This document shows positions 30,621 to 37,824 of a stretch of DNA of 64,000 bases, piece by piece. This DNA is from Demequina subtropica. Lineage in GTDB: Bacteria > Actinomycetota > Actinomycetes > Actinomycetales > Demequinaceae. Numbering within the stretch: position 1 is the first letter of the stretch; every line of letters starts with the position of its first letter. The stretch spans positions 62,001 through 126,000 of the forward strand of contig NZ_BBMB01000012.1 of assembly GCF_000971235.1 (NCBI RefSeq), in the 5' to 3' direction. Position numbers and translations under genes: made by a program. The notes under the pieces are model-generated. The model was not told where the DNA came from, made no database searches, and saw nothing but the letters and a program-made list of their open reading frames with translations.

Positions 30621-31858
30621 GCGTGGACGTGATCGCGCTCGTCGAGCAGGCGCTGGCGGACATGAGGGACGGCAAGCCCGTCCTCGTGTCCGACTCACGC
30701 GACCGCGAGGACGAGGCGGACTTCATCATGGCCGCCGAGACCGCGACCGCGGACTGGATCGCCTGGGGCATCCGCCACTCGAGCGGCTACCTGTGCGCGC
30801 CCATGCCGACGGAGCGCGCCGACTCGCTCAACCTGCCCCTCATGGTGCCCTCGAGCCAGGACCCGCGCCGCACCGCGTACACGGTCTCGGTCGACGCGGC
30901 CGTGGGCGTCACCACCGGCATCTCGGCCGCCGACCGCACCACCACCCTCAAGGTGCTCGCGAACCCGGACGCGACCGCGGAGGACCTCATCCGACCCGGT
31001 CACGTGCTGCCGCTGCGCGCGGTGCCCGGGGGCGTCCTGCATCGTCCCGGCCACACCGAGGCGTGCGTGGACCTCGCCCGTCTGGCCGGCCTCGAGCCCG
31101 TGGGCGTGATCGGCGAGATGGTCAACGACGACGGCACCATGATGCGCCAGGGCGACGCCTCGGCGATCGCCGCGCGCGACGGGCTGACGTTCCTCACCAT
31201 CCAGGACCTCATCGAGTACCGGCGAGCGGTGGGCGACCTCGCACCGCCGATCGCCCCCCGCCCCGAGCGCGTGCTGCACCAGGGCGAGGCCCGCCTGCCC
31301 ACGCGGCATGGCGAGGTCACCATCCACGCCTACCGCGACGCGCGCACCGGCGACGAGCACGTCGCGCTGGTGGTCCCTCCGAAGCCCGGCACCGTCCCGT
31401 ACGTGCGCGTGCACTCCGAGTGCCTCACCGGCGACGCGTTCGGCTCGCTGCGCTGCGACTGCGGCCCTCAGCTCGACGCCGCGATCGCGCGGATCGTCGA
31501 GGACGGGGGAGCGGTGGTGTACCTGCGCGGGCATGAGGGACGCGGCATCGGCATCGCGGCGAAGGTCCAGGCGTACGGCCTCCAGGACCAGGGCTACGAC
31601 ACCGTCGACGCCAACACGCACCTGGGCCTGCCGGTCGACCGCCGCGAGTACGGTGCGGCGGCATCGATCCTTCACGACCTGGGCCTCATGCAGATCCGCC
31701 TGCTCACCAACAACCCGGCGAAGGTCGAGGGTCTGCGCGCGTCCGGCATCGAGTGCATCGAGCGCATCCCGCACCGTGTGGGCGCGCATCCGGAGAACGA
31801 GAGCTACATCCGCACGAAGGTGCTGCGGATGGGACACCTGTGGGGAGACAACTCATGA
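30617..31858 (+). CDS. ribBA: Bifunctional DHBP synthase / GTP cyclohydrolase II
   Basis: A 413-residue fusion supplying both riboflavin precursors. The N-terminal RibB domain (about 1-205) makes 3,4-dihydroxy-2-butanone 4-phosphate from ribulose-5-phosphate; DREDEADFI and [13 protein letters not shown] are its metal and substrate motifs. The C-terminal RibA domain (about 215-413) opens GTP; the zinc cysteines are in [17 protein letters not shown], and [13 protein letters not shown] holds the catalytic region. ATG 30617 overlaps ribE, and the end overlaps ribH. Confidence 0.96.
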   Translation: MSVDVIALVEQALADMRDGKPVLVSDSRDREDEADFIMAAETATADWIAWGIRHSSGYLCAPMPTERADSLNLPLMVPSSQDPRRTAYTVSVDAAVGVTTGISAADRTTTLKVLANPDATAEDLIRPGHVLPLRAVPGGVLHRPGHTEACVDLARLAGLEPVGVIGEMVNDDGTMMRQGDASAIAARDGLTFLTIQDLIEYRRAVGDLAPPIAPRPERVLHQGEARLPTRHGEVTIHAYRDARTGDEHVALVVPPKPGTVPYVRVHSECLTGDAFGSLRCDCGPQLDAAIARIVEDGGAVVYLRGHEGRGIGIAAKVQAYGLQDQGYDTVDANTHLGLPVDRREYGAAASILHDLGLMQIRLLTNNPAKVEGLRASGIECIERIPHRVGAHPENESYIRTKVLRMGHLWGDNS

Positions 31859-32319
31859 GCGGTGCAGGAGCGCCCACCGTCGAGGTCGACGCGTCGGGCA
31901 TGACGGTCGAGATCGTCGCGTCCTCGTGGCACACCGAGGTCATGGACGGGCTGGTCGCGGGCGCGATCCGGGCCGCCGAGGCCGCGGGCGCCTCGTATCG
32001 CGTCACGCGCGTGCCGGGGGCGTTCGAGCTCCCCGTGGTCGCCGAGGCGCTCGCGCGGAAGGGCGCCGATGCGATCGCGTGCCTGGGCGTGGTGATCCGC
32101 GGCGGCACCCCGCACTTCGAGTACGTGTGCGACGCGGTCACCCGCGGGCTGACCGATGTGGCGCGCACGCACGCGACGCCGGTCGGCTTCGGCATCCTCA
32201 CCACGGACGACGACGCGCAGGCGCTCGACCGTGCGGGACTGCCCGGCTCGAGCGAGGACAAGGGCGCCGAGGCGGTCGAGGCCGCCCTCGCGACCGCGGT
32301 CGTCCTGCGCGGCCTGTAG
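31855..32319 (+). CDS. ribH: 6,7-Dimethyl-8-ribityllumazine synthase
   Basis: A 154-residue enzyme joining the RibB and RibD products into lumazine. Motifs are [15 protein letters not shown] and [18 protein letters not shown], where the histidine in PHFEYV is catalytic. The C-terminal helix has the usual [11 protein letters not shown]. The ATG overlaps ribBA (ATGA). It ends the ribD-ribE-ribBA-ribH operon. No FMN riboswitch is visible upstream of ribD. Confidence 0.95.
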   Translation: MSGAGAPTVEVDASGMTVEIVASSWHTEVMDGLVAGAIRAAEAAGASYRVTRVPGAFELPVVAEALARKGADAIACLGVVIRGGTPHFEYVCDAVTRGLTDVARTHATPVGFGILTTDDDAQALDRAGLPGSSEDKGAEAVEAALATAVVLRGL

Positions 32320-32391
32320 GGGCCGCGGCGCCCCCCGATCTGGGGGCTTGCAGCGGACCTGCCTCCGTGGTCGGGTACGCCTGTGGAGACC

Positions 32392-32802
32392 ATGGCGCAC
32401 GGCGCGGCGGACAACCTCGAGCAGAGGCGGGCGTCGGCGCGCGTGCTGGACATCGCGCACGTCCTCGCGCTCGGCTCCCTGCTGATCGGCATCCTCTACG
32501 TGCTCGCGTCGCCCTGGGTCCTGCTGGCGGGCCTGGGCTCCGCCATGACCGAGGGCGGGAACCCGCTGTCGATCGTGGAGCTCGCGGGGTGGGTCGTCAT
32601 CCCCGGCACGGTCGCGGTGGCGGCGATCGGCTTCTCGATCGCGGCGCACCTGCGACGCGCGCGCTTCGCCGCGGACGAGCTCGCGATGATGCTCGGCGGC
32701 TGGACGGCGCGCTCGCTCCTCCTGTCGGTCATCGGGACCGCGCTCATGGGCGTCCCGTGGGCCTGCATGGTCGTCCTCGTGCTCCGCGACGGCCTTCGCT
32801 GA
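32392..32802 (+). CDS. Small integral membrane protein of unknown function
   Basis: A 136-residue protein with three hydrophobic segments (about 20-50, 62-84 and 105-130 from ATG 32392) separated by short charged loops. I do not recognise a family. The start is unsure: GTG 32383 in the same frame adds three residues, and neither codon has a clear ribosome site or the TANNNT spacing seen at other genes here. It lies alone between ribH and hisE. Confidence 0.6.
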   Translation: MAHGAADNLEQRRASARVLDIAHVLALGSLLIGILYVLASPWVLLAGLGSAMTEGGNPLSIVELAGWVVIPGTVAVAAIGFSIAAHLRRARFAADELAMMLGGWTARSLLLSVIGTALMGVPWACMVVLVLRDGLR

Positions 32803-32840
32803 ACCGCGGCGTCGAGGCCGGTCCGCCACGCCGGGACCGA

Positions 32841-32846
32841 TAGGCT
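32841..32846 (+). promoter_or_regulatory. Leaderless-type -10 element of hisE (TAGGCT)
   Basis: TAGGCT ends 7 bases before GTG 32854, with no ribosome site between. It probably serves hisE-hisG-pafB-pafC. Confidence 0.55.
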
Positions 32847-32853
32847 GGCGGAC

Positions 32854-33117
32854 GTGAAGACGTTCGAGAGCCTGTTCGAGGAGTTGCAGCGCCGCGCCGT
32901 GGAGCGGCCCGAGGGTTCGAGCACCGTCAAGATGCTCGACAAGGGCGTCCATGCGATCGGGAAGAAGCTGGTCGAGGAGGCCGCCGAGTCCTGGATGGCC
33001 TGCGAGCATCAGACGGACGAGGAGGCTGCCGAGGAGATCTCGCAGCTCCTGTACTGGGCCCAGGTGATGATGGTCGCCAAGGGCCTCACGCTCGACGACG
33101 TCTACAAGAACCTTTGA
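32854..33117 (+). CDS. hisE: Phosphoribosyl-ATP pyrophosphatase
   Basis: An 87-residue MazG-like all-helical enzyme hydrolysing phosphoribosyl-ATP to phosphoribosyl-AMP, the second histidine step. The metal-binding helix is [13 protein letters not shown], and [14 protein letters not shown] is the second acidic helix. It is the stand-alone actinobacterial form, not fused to HisI. GTG start with a leaderless-type promoter. hisG follows after 8 bases. Confidence 0.93.
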   Translation: MKTFESLFEELQRRAVERPEGSSTVKMLDKGVHAIGKKLVEEAAESWMACEHQTDEEAAEEISQLLYWAQVMMVAKGLTLDDVYKNL

Positions 33118-33125
33118 GGAGAGAA

Positions 33126-33968
33126 GTGCTCCGCATCGCCGTGCCCAACAAGGGCTCCCTGTCCGAGCCCGCCGTCCAGCTGCTCAAGGAGGCGGGCTAC
33201 CAGCAGCGTCGCGATCCCCGCGAGCTGGTGCTGGTCGACGAGCGCAACAACGTCGAGTTCTTCTTCCTGCGCCCGCGCGACGTCGCCGTCTACGTGGGCG
33301 CCGGGACCGTGCACGCCGGCATCACGGGACGCGACCTGCTGATCGACTCGGGTGCCGACGCGGTCGAGCACCTCGAGCTCGGCTTCGGCGGCTCGACCTT
33401 CCGCTACGCGGCCGAGCCCGGCGTCGCATCGTCCATCGCGGACGTCGACGGCAAGCGGGTCGCGACGTCCTACCCGCGCCTGGTCGAGCAGCACCTCGCC
33501 TCGCACGGCGTCACCGCGACCGTGGTGCGCCTCGACGGCGCGGTCGAGTCCTCGGTGCGCCTGGGTGTGGCCGATGTGGTGGCGGACGTCGTGTCGACCG
33601 GCACCACGCTGCGGGCTGCGGGCCTCGAGATCTTCGGCGAGCCCATCCTCGGCTCCGAGGCGATCCTCATCCGCGCGCAGGACGCGCCGGTCGAGGACAT
33701 CGCGATCCTCACGGGCCGCCTCCGCGGCGTGCTCACCGCGCGCAAGTTCGTGCTGGTCGACTACGACGTTCCCGCGGACAAGCTCGACGAGGCCATCGCG
33801 GTGAGCCCGGGCTTCGAGGCTCCCACCGTGACGCCCCTGCACGGCTCCGACTGGCACGCGGTCCGCGTGATGATCCCGCGCAAGGAGATGAACCACATCA
33901 TGGACGCGCTGTACGCCGTGGGCGCGCGCGCGATCCTCACCACCGAGCTGCTCGCGGTCAGGGTCTGA
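33126..33968 (+). CDS. hisG: ATP phosphoribosyltransferase (long form)
   Basis: A 280-residue enzyme starting histidine synthesis from ATP and PRPP. It is the long form with a C-terminal ACT-like regulatory domain (about 205-280) for histidine feedback, so no HisZ is needed. Motifs include AVPNKGSLSEPA, the PRPP loop DVVSTGTTLRAAGL (about 156-169) and RKEMNHIMDALY. GTG 33126 follows GAGGAGAG; the in-frame TTG 33114 lies within the hisE stop and is less likely. The stop overlaps pafB. Confidence 0.95.
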   Translation: MLRIAVPNKGSLSEPAVQLLKEAGYQQRRDPRELVLVDERNNVEFFFLRPRDVAVYVGAGTVHAGITGRDLLIDSGADAVEHLELGFGGSTFRYAAEPGVASSIADVDGKRVATSYPRLVEQHLASHGVTATVVRLDGAVESSVRLGVADVVADVVSTGTTLRAAGLEIFGEPILGSEAILIRAQDAPVEDIAILTGRLRGVLTARKFVLVDYDVPADKLDEAIAVSPGFEAPTVTPLHGSDWHAVRVMIPRKEMNHIMDALYAVGARAILTTELLAVRV

Positions 33969-34942
33969 TGCCGGTCGAGAAGGCGCAGCGCCTGCTCAAC
34001 CTCATCATCGGGCTGTCGAGCACGCGTCACCGCCTCACGCGGGACCAGATCCGCGACACCATCGAGGGCTACGAGCCGCTGCCGTACGGCGCGGACGAGG
34101 AGGCACGTCGCAAGGCGGACGCGAGCTTCGAGCGCATGTTCGAGCGCGACAAGAAGCAGCTGCGCGAGCTCGGGGTCCCGATCGAGACGGTCGAGGACCC
34201 GGTGCACGGGGACGAGATCGGCTACCGCATCCGGCCCGCCGAGGCGGCGATGCCGGCGCTCGACCTCACCGCCGCGGAGCTGGCGGTCGTGTCGATCGCG
34301 ACCGACTACTGGCGTGGCGCGGTCCTCGGGGGCGATGCGCATCAGACCGTGATGAAGCTCGCCTCGTCGGCGGAGCACGGCCCGCGCGTGGAGCTGCCCT
34401 TCGCGGCCCTGCCGGCGGTGGCCAACGATGCGTTCGGGTCGCTCGTCGAGGCGGTCGCGGACCGCCAGACCGTGCGGTTCGAGTACTCCTCGGTGAGCTC
34501 GGGCGCGGGGACGCGCACCATCGACCCGTGGCGCGTGGTGCTGCGTGCCGGCATCGCATACGTGATCGGCTTCGACCGGGACCGCGAGGAGCCGCGCACG
34601 TTCCGCGTCCAGCGCATCGGCGGCAAGGTACGACCGGTCGGCGAGCCCGGGGCCTACGCGATCCCCAAGGACATCCCGCTGGGCGCGCTCGCCGAGAGCG
34701 GCGATGTCGCGACCGCGCGCATCGCCCTGCGGCCCGAGTCCGCCCACGCCCTGCGTCGGCGCGGGACGCCGGTGGGCGCGGAGGAGGGCTGGGAGCTCTA
34801 CGACGTCGACTACGCGCACGCGGATGCGCTCGTGGCCGAGGTGCTGGCGCTGGCCGGCGGGGCGCGCATCGTCGCCCCCGCGCCGCTCGCCGACGCGGTG
34901 ATCAAGGCCGCGACCGCGGCGCTGGAGGTGGAGCGTGGCTGA
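33968..34942 (+). CDS. pafB: WYL-domain regulator PafB
   Basis: A 324-residue regulator with an N-terminal winged-helix region (about 1-85, AQRLLNLIIGLSS... ERMFERDKKQLRELG) and a WYL domain (about 155-230, FEYSS, TIDPWRVVLRAGIAYVIGFD). PafB pairs with PafC as a heterodimeric activator of the LexA-independent DNA damage response in mycobacteria. ATG 33968 shares its first base with the hisG stop region and the 3' end overlaps pafC by eight bases. pafA, which precedes pafBC in mycobacteria, is not here. Confidence 0.9.
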   Translation: MPVEKAQRLLNLIIGLSSTRHRLTRDQIRDTIEGYEPLPYGADEEARRKADASFERMFERDKKQLRELGVPIETVEDPVHGDEIGYRIRPAEAAMPALDLTAAELAVVSIATDYWRGAVLGGDAHQTVMKLASSAEHGPRVELPFAALPAVANDAFGSLVEAVADRQTVRFEYSSVSSGAGTRTIDPWRVVLRAGIAYVIGFDRDREEPRTFRVQRIGGKVRPVGEPGAYAIPKDIPLGALAESGDVATARIALRPESAHALRRRGTPVGAEEGWELYDVDYAHADALVAEVLALAGGARIVAPAPLADAVIKAATAALEVERG

Positions 34943-35843
34943 GCAGGCGACCGATCGGCTGGTGCGGATGCTCGGCATCCTCACGTACGTCGAGCGTCAC
35001 GGCGACACGCCGTTCTCGGAGCTGGCCGAGCACTTCGGCGTCACCGTCGCCCAGGTGCGCAGCGACATCAACGCGCTCTGGGTGGCGTCGGAGCCGGGCG
35101 ACTCGTGGCTGCCCATCGACTTCTCGGCCGACGCCTTCGACCAGGACATCGCGTCGCTCGTGCGCAACGACGGGGTCACCCAGGTGCGCCTGTCGCCGCG
35201 CGAGGCGGTCGCGCTCGTGGGGGCGCTGTCGACGATGCGCGGCGCGGGTGCGCTCCCGGAGGCGGGCACGCAGCTGCTCGAGAAGCTGCGCGATGCTCTC
35301 GCGGAGCCCGTCACCGTCGTCGGTGACGATCAGGTCGGGCCGGAGATCCGTGAGCCGCTCGTCGAGGCGATCGACCGCTACCGGCGCGTCGAGATCGAGT
35401 ACGTCGACGCGATGGACCGGCGCTCGACGCGCGTGGTCGACCCGCACCGCCTCGTGGTCATCGACGGCCACGCCTACCTCGAATGCTTCTGCCGCCGCGC
35501 GCAGGACTACCGCGTGCTGCGGCTCGACCGCATCGCCTCGGCGACCGTCCTCGACGGGGCGATCGAGCATCCGCCCACGGACTCCGCGGGCTTCTCGCTC
35601 ACCCCGGCCTTCCGGGCGACGGTGACCGTCGGGCGTGCGGGCCGCTACGCGGTCGAGGACATGCCGGGCGTGGTCATCGAGGACGCGGACGATGCGGTGG
35701 TCGCGACCTTCGACGTGGTCGACGCCGCCTTCGTGGCCGGGCGGCTGCTCGCGGTCGCCCCGCACCTGCGCTCGGTCTCACCTCGGCGACTCGCCGACGC
35801 GCTCGAGCGCCAGGCGAAGGCTGTGCTCGACGTCCAGCGATAG
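34935..35843 (+). CDS. pafC: WYL-domain regulator PafC
   Basis: A 302-residue partner of PafB. The N-terminal winged helix (about 1-65, RMLGILTYVERHGDTPFSEL) is followed by a WYL domain (about 150-215, EYVDAMDRRSTRVVDPH, AYLECFC, YRVLRLDRI). GTG 34935 is inside the end of pafB. The TAG stop is the first half of the tatA -10 element, so this operon ends where the tat promoter begins. Confidence 0.9.
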   Translation: MAEQATDRLVRMLGILTYVERHGDTPFSELAEHFGVTVAQVRSDINALWVASEPGDSWLPIDFSADAFDQDIASLVRNDGVTQVRLSPREAVALVGALSTMRGAGALPEAGTQLLEKLRDALAEPVTVVGDDQVGPEIREPLVEAIDRYRRVEIEYVDAMDRRSTRVVDPHRLVVIDGHAYLECFCRRAQDYRVLRLDRIASATVLDGAIEHPPTDSAGFSLTPAFRATVTVGRAGRYAVEDMPGVVIEDADDAVVATFDVVDAAFVAGRLLAVAPHLRSVSPRRLADALERQAKAVLDVQR

Positions 35844-35846
35844 ACT
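35841..35846 (+). promoter_or_regulatory. -10 element of tatA (TAGACT) overlapping the pafC stop
   Basis: TAGACT begins with the TAG stop of pafC. A start near 35853 leaves about 31 bases of leader with the ribosome site GAAGGAG 10 bases before ATG 35884. Confidence 0.5.
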
Positions 35847-35883
35847 GGTCATCAGTCACCGCCTCGAAGGAGCACATCGCCTC

Positions 35884-36120
35884 ATGCCTGGTCGCAACGA
35901 GCTCATCATCGTCCTCGTCATCATCCTGCTGCTGTTCGGCGCCCCGAAGCTGCCTCAGCTCGCGCGCTCCCTCGGGCAGTCGATGAAGATCCTGAAGGAC
36001 GAGACGAAGGGCCTGCGCGACGACGAGAAGGCCGACGCGCCCGCCGACGGCACCAAGGAGACCCCGAGCGAGAAGCCCGCGAACTCGTCCTCGGACGAGC
36101 CGCGTGACGCCGAGAAGTAG
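35884..36120 (+). CDS. tatA: Sec-independent translocase subunit TatA
   Basis: A 78-residue TatA. A short N-terminus is followed by a membrane helix (about 8-19, IIVLVIILLLFG), then the conserved APKLPQLARSLGQSMK amphipathic helix and a charged, disordered C-terminal tail. TatA oligomers form the transport path for folded proteins with twin-arginine signals. tatC overlaps its 3' end; no tatB is seen here. Confidence 0.95.
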   Translation: MPGRNELIIVLVIILLLFGAPKLPQLARSLGQSMKILKDETKGLRDDEKADAPADGTKETPSEKPANSSSDEPRDAEK

Positions 36121-36889
36121 CAGCGCGCGTCGGGGCAACCCCGATGCACGCATGCCCCTCGCCGATCACCTGAGGGAGTTCCGCAAGCGGGTGGTGCTGG
36201 CCGCCGCCGGCATCGCCACGGGAATGGTGATCGGCTGGTACCTGTACACCCCGGTGTTCGAGGCGTTGCAGAAGCCTGTCCTGGCGGCCGCGGAACGCGA
36301 TGACGCCATGGTGACGGTGAACTTCGCCGGCATCGCCACGGCTCTCGACATGCAGATCAAGATGTCGCTCGTGCTGGGCATCGTGGTGAGCGCCCCGTGG
36401 TGGCTCTATCAGCTGTGGGCCTTCGTCGCTCCGGGTCTCCACCGGCGTGAGAAGCGCTACACCTTCGCGTTCCTCGGCGCGGCCGTGCCGCTGTTCTTCG
36501 GCGGCGTCGCGTTCGGGTGGCTCGTGTTCCCGCGTGCGATCAGCGTCCTCACGGGATTCACGCCTGAGGGCGCCGCGAACTTCCTCGACGCGCAGCTCTT
36601 CATGACCTTCGCGATGAGACTCATCCTCGCGTTCGGCCTCGCGTTCGTGTTCCCCGTGGTGATGGTGATGCTCACCTGGACCGGGCTGGTCAAGGGCAGG
36701 ACCTGGCTGCGTGGATGGCGCTGGGCGGTGTTCCTCATCTTCGTCGCCGCGGCGATGCTGACCCCCACGCCCGACGCGGTGACGATGCTCTTCATGGCCG
36801 GTCCGATGGTGCTGCTGTACTTCACCGCGGTCGGCATATGCCTGTTGCGGGACCGCCGCCGGTCGAAGAAGGAGGCCAGCCTCGCGTGA
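36104..36889 (+). CDS. tatC: Sec-independent translocase subunit TatC
   Basis: A 261-residue polytopic protein, the signal-peptide receptor of the Tat system, with six hydrophobic segments. The cytoplasmic N-terminus has MPLADHLREFRKRVV, the conserved HLxExRxR-type motif. GTG 36104 (overlapping tatA by 17 bases) is kept because GNPDARMPLADHL resembles the upstream residues of actinobacterial homologues; ATG 36152 would start at MPLADHL. The 3' end overlaps the next gene by four bases. Confidence 0.93.
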   Translation: MTPRSSSARRGNPDARMPLADHLREFRKRVVLAAAGIATGMVIGWYLYTPVFEALQKPVLAAAERDDAMVTVNFAGIATALDMQIKMSLVLGIVVSAPWWLYQLWAFVAPGLHRREKRYTFAFLGAAVPLFFGGVAFGWLVFPRAISVLTGFTPEGAANFLDAQLFMTFAMRLILAFGLAFVFPVVMVMLTWTGLVKGRTWLRGWRWAVFLIFVAAAMLTPTPDAVTMLFMAGPMVLLYFTAVGICLLRDRRRSKKEASLA

Positions 36890-37815
36890 GGACCATCGGC
36901 ATCATCACGAATCCGACATCGGGGTCGGGACGTGGGGCTCGACGAGGAGCCGAGGCCAAGGCCGCGCTCGCCGCGGGCGGGCATCACCTGATCGACCTGT
37001 CGCGTGGCTCGTGGGCCGCGTCGTACGAGGCCGCGATGGCGCATCGTGACGCGCTCGACGCCCTGGTGGTGGTCGGGGGTGACGGCATGGCGCACCTGGG
37101 CCTCCAGGTGTGCGCCGAGCATTCGCTGCCGCTCGGCATCGTCGCCGCGGGCTCGGGCGACGACATCGCGGCGGCCGTGGGGCTCCCGCGCCACGACATC
37201 GCGGCGTCGGTCGCGCGCATCGAGGAGGGGCTGCGCGGCGCGACGGTCGCTCTCGATGTGGGCAAGGCGGACGGCGCCGCGATCGAGGAGCCGTGCCGGC
37301 CCCGCTACTTCGGCGCGGTCCTGTCGGCGGGCCTCGATGCGGCCGTCGCCTCGTACGCCCGCGCGATCACGTTCCCGCGTGGACCGCTCAAGTACAAGGT
37401 GGCGACGATGCGGGAGGTGCCGCGCTTCCGCCCCTACGGGGTGCGGATCACGGCAGACGGGCGCGAGTGGACGCAGACGTGCACGCTCGTGGCCGTCGCC
37501 AACGCGCGCATCTTCGGCGGCGGGCTCGTGATCTCGCCCGAGTCGCACGTGAGCGACGGTCGGCTCGAGCTGGTGACCGCCGAAGCGATGGGAAAGCGTG
37601 ACATCGCGCGGCTGTTCGCCAAGCTCAAGGACGGCAGCCACTCGACGGACCCGCTGGTGACCATCCAGCAGGTCGACTCGGTGACCATCGTGCCCGACTC
37701 CTCGGGCGCCGCGCTCCCGCCCGCCTTCGCCGACGGCGAGCTGGTCGGCGCGACCCCGCTCACCATCACCGCGGTGCCCGGCGCGGTCACCGTCCTGGGC
37801 GGGCTCGCACAGTAG
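36886..37815 (+). CDS. Diacylglycerol kinase-family protein with altered motifs
   Basis: A 309-residue protein of the DAGK/sphingosine-kinase fold. The N-terminal nucleotide domain has IITNPTSGSGRG and VVVGGDGMAHLG (about 62-73), then AAGSGDDIAAAVG (about 87-99). Active relatives usually read GGDGTxNE and GTGND, so a Thr is replaced by Met, a Thr by Ser and Asn by Asp. The C-terminal domain has YKVATMREVPRF and FGGGLVISPE. It may phosphorylate a lipid or have changed substrate. The GTG start overlaps the tatC stop. Its TAG stop forms part of the helY promoter. Confidence 0.82.
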   Translation: MRTIGIITNPTSGSGRGARRGAEAKAALAAGGHHLIDLSRGSWAASYEAAMAHRDALDALVVVGGDGMAHLGLQVCAEHSLPLGIVAAGSGDDIAAAVGLPRHDIAASVARIEEGLRGATVALDVGKADGAAIEEPCRPRYFGAVLSAGLDAAVASYARAITFPRGPLKYKVATMREVPRFRPYGVRITADGREWTQTCTLVAVANARIFGGGLVISPESHVSDGRLELVTAEAMGKRDIARLFAKLKDGSHSTDPLVTIQQVDSVTIVPDSSGAALPPAFADGELVGATPLTITAVPGAVTVLGGLAQ

Positions 37816-37818
37816 CCT
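37813..37818 (+). promoter_or_regulatory. Leaderless-type -10 element of helY (TAGCCT) overlapping the upstream stop
   Basis: TAGCCT begins with the TAG stop of the preceding gene and ends 6 bases before ATG 37825, with no ribosome site between. Confidence 0.55.
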
Positions 37819-37824
37819 GACGGC

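Noticed and set aside
32332-32346. Hairpin CCCCC-GATCT-GGGGG after ribH
   Set aside because: A 5-bp stem in G+C-rich DNA is expected by chance and no T-run follows; too weak to call a terminator.
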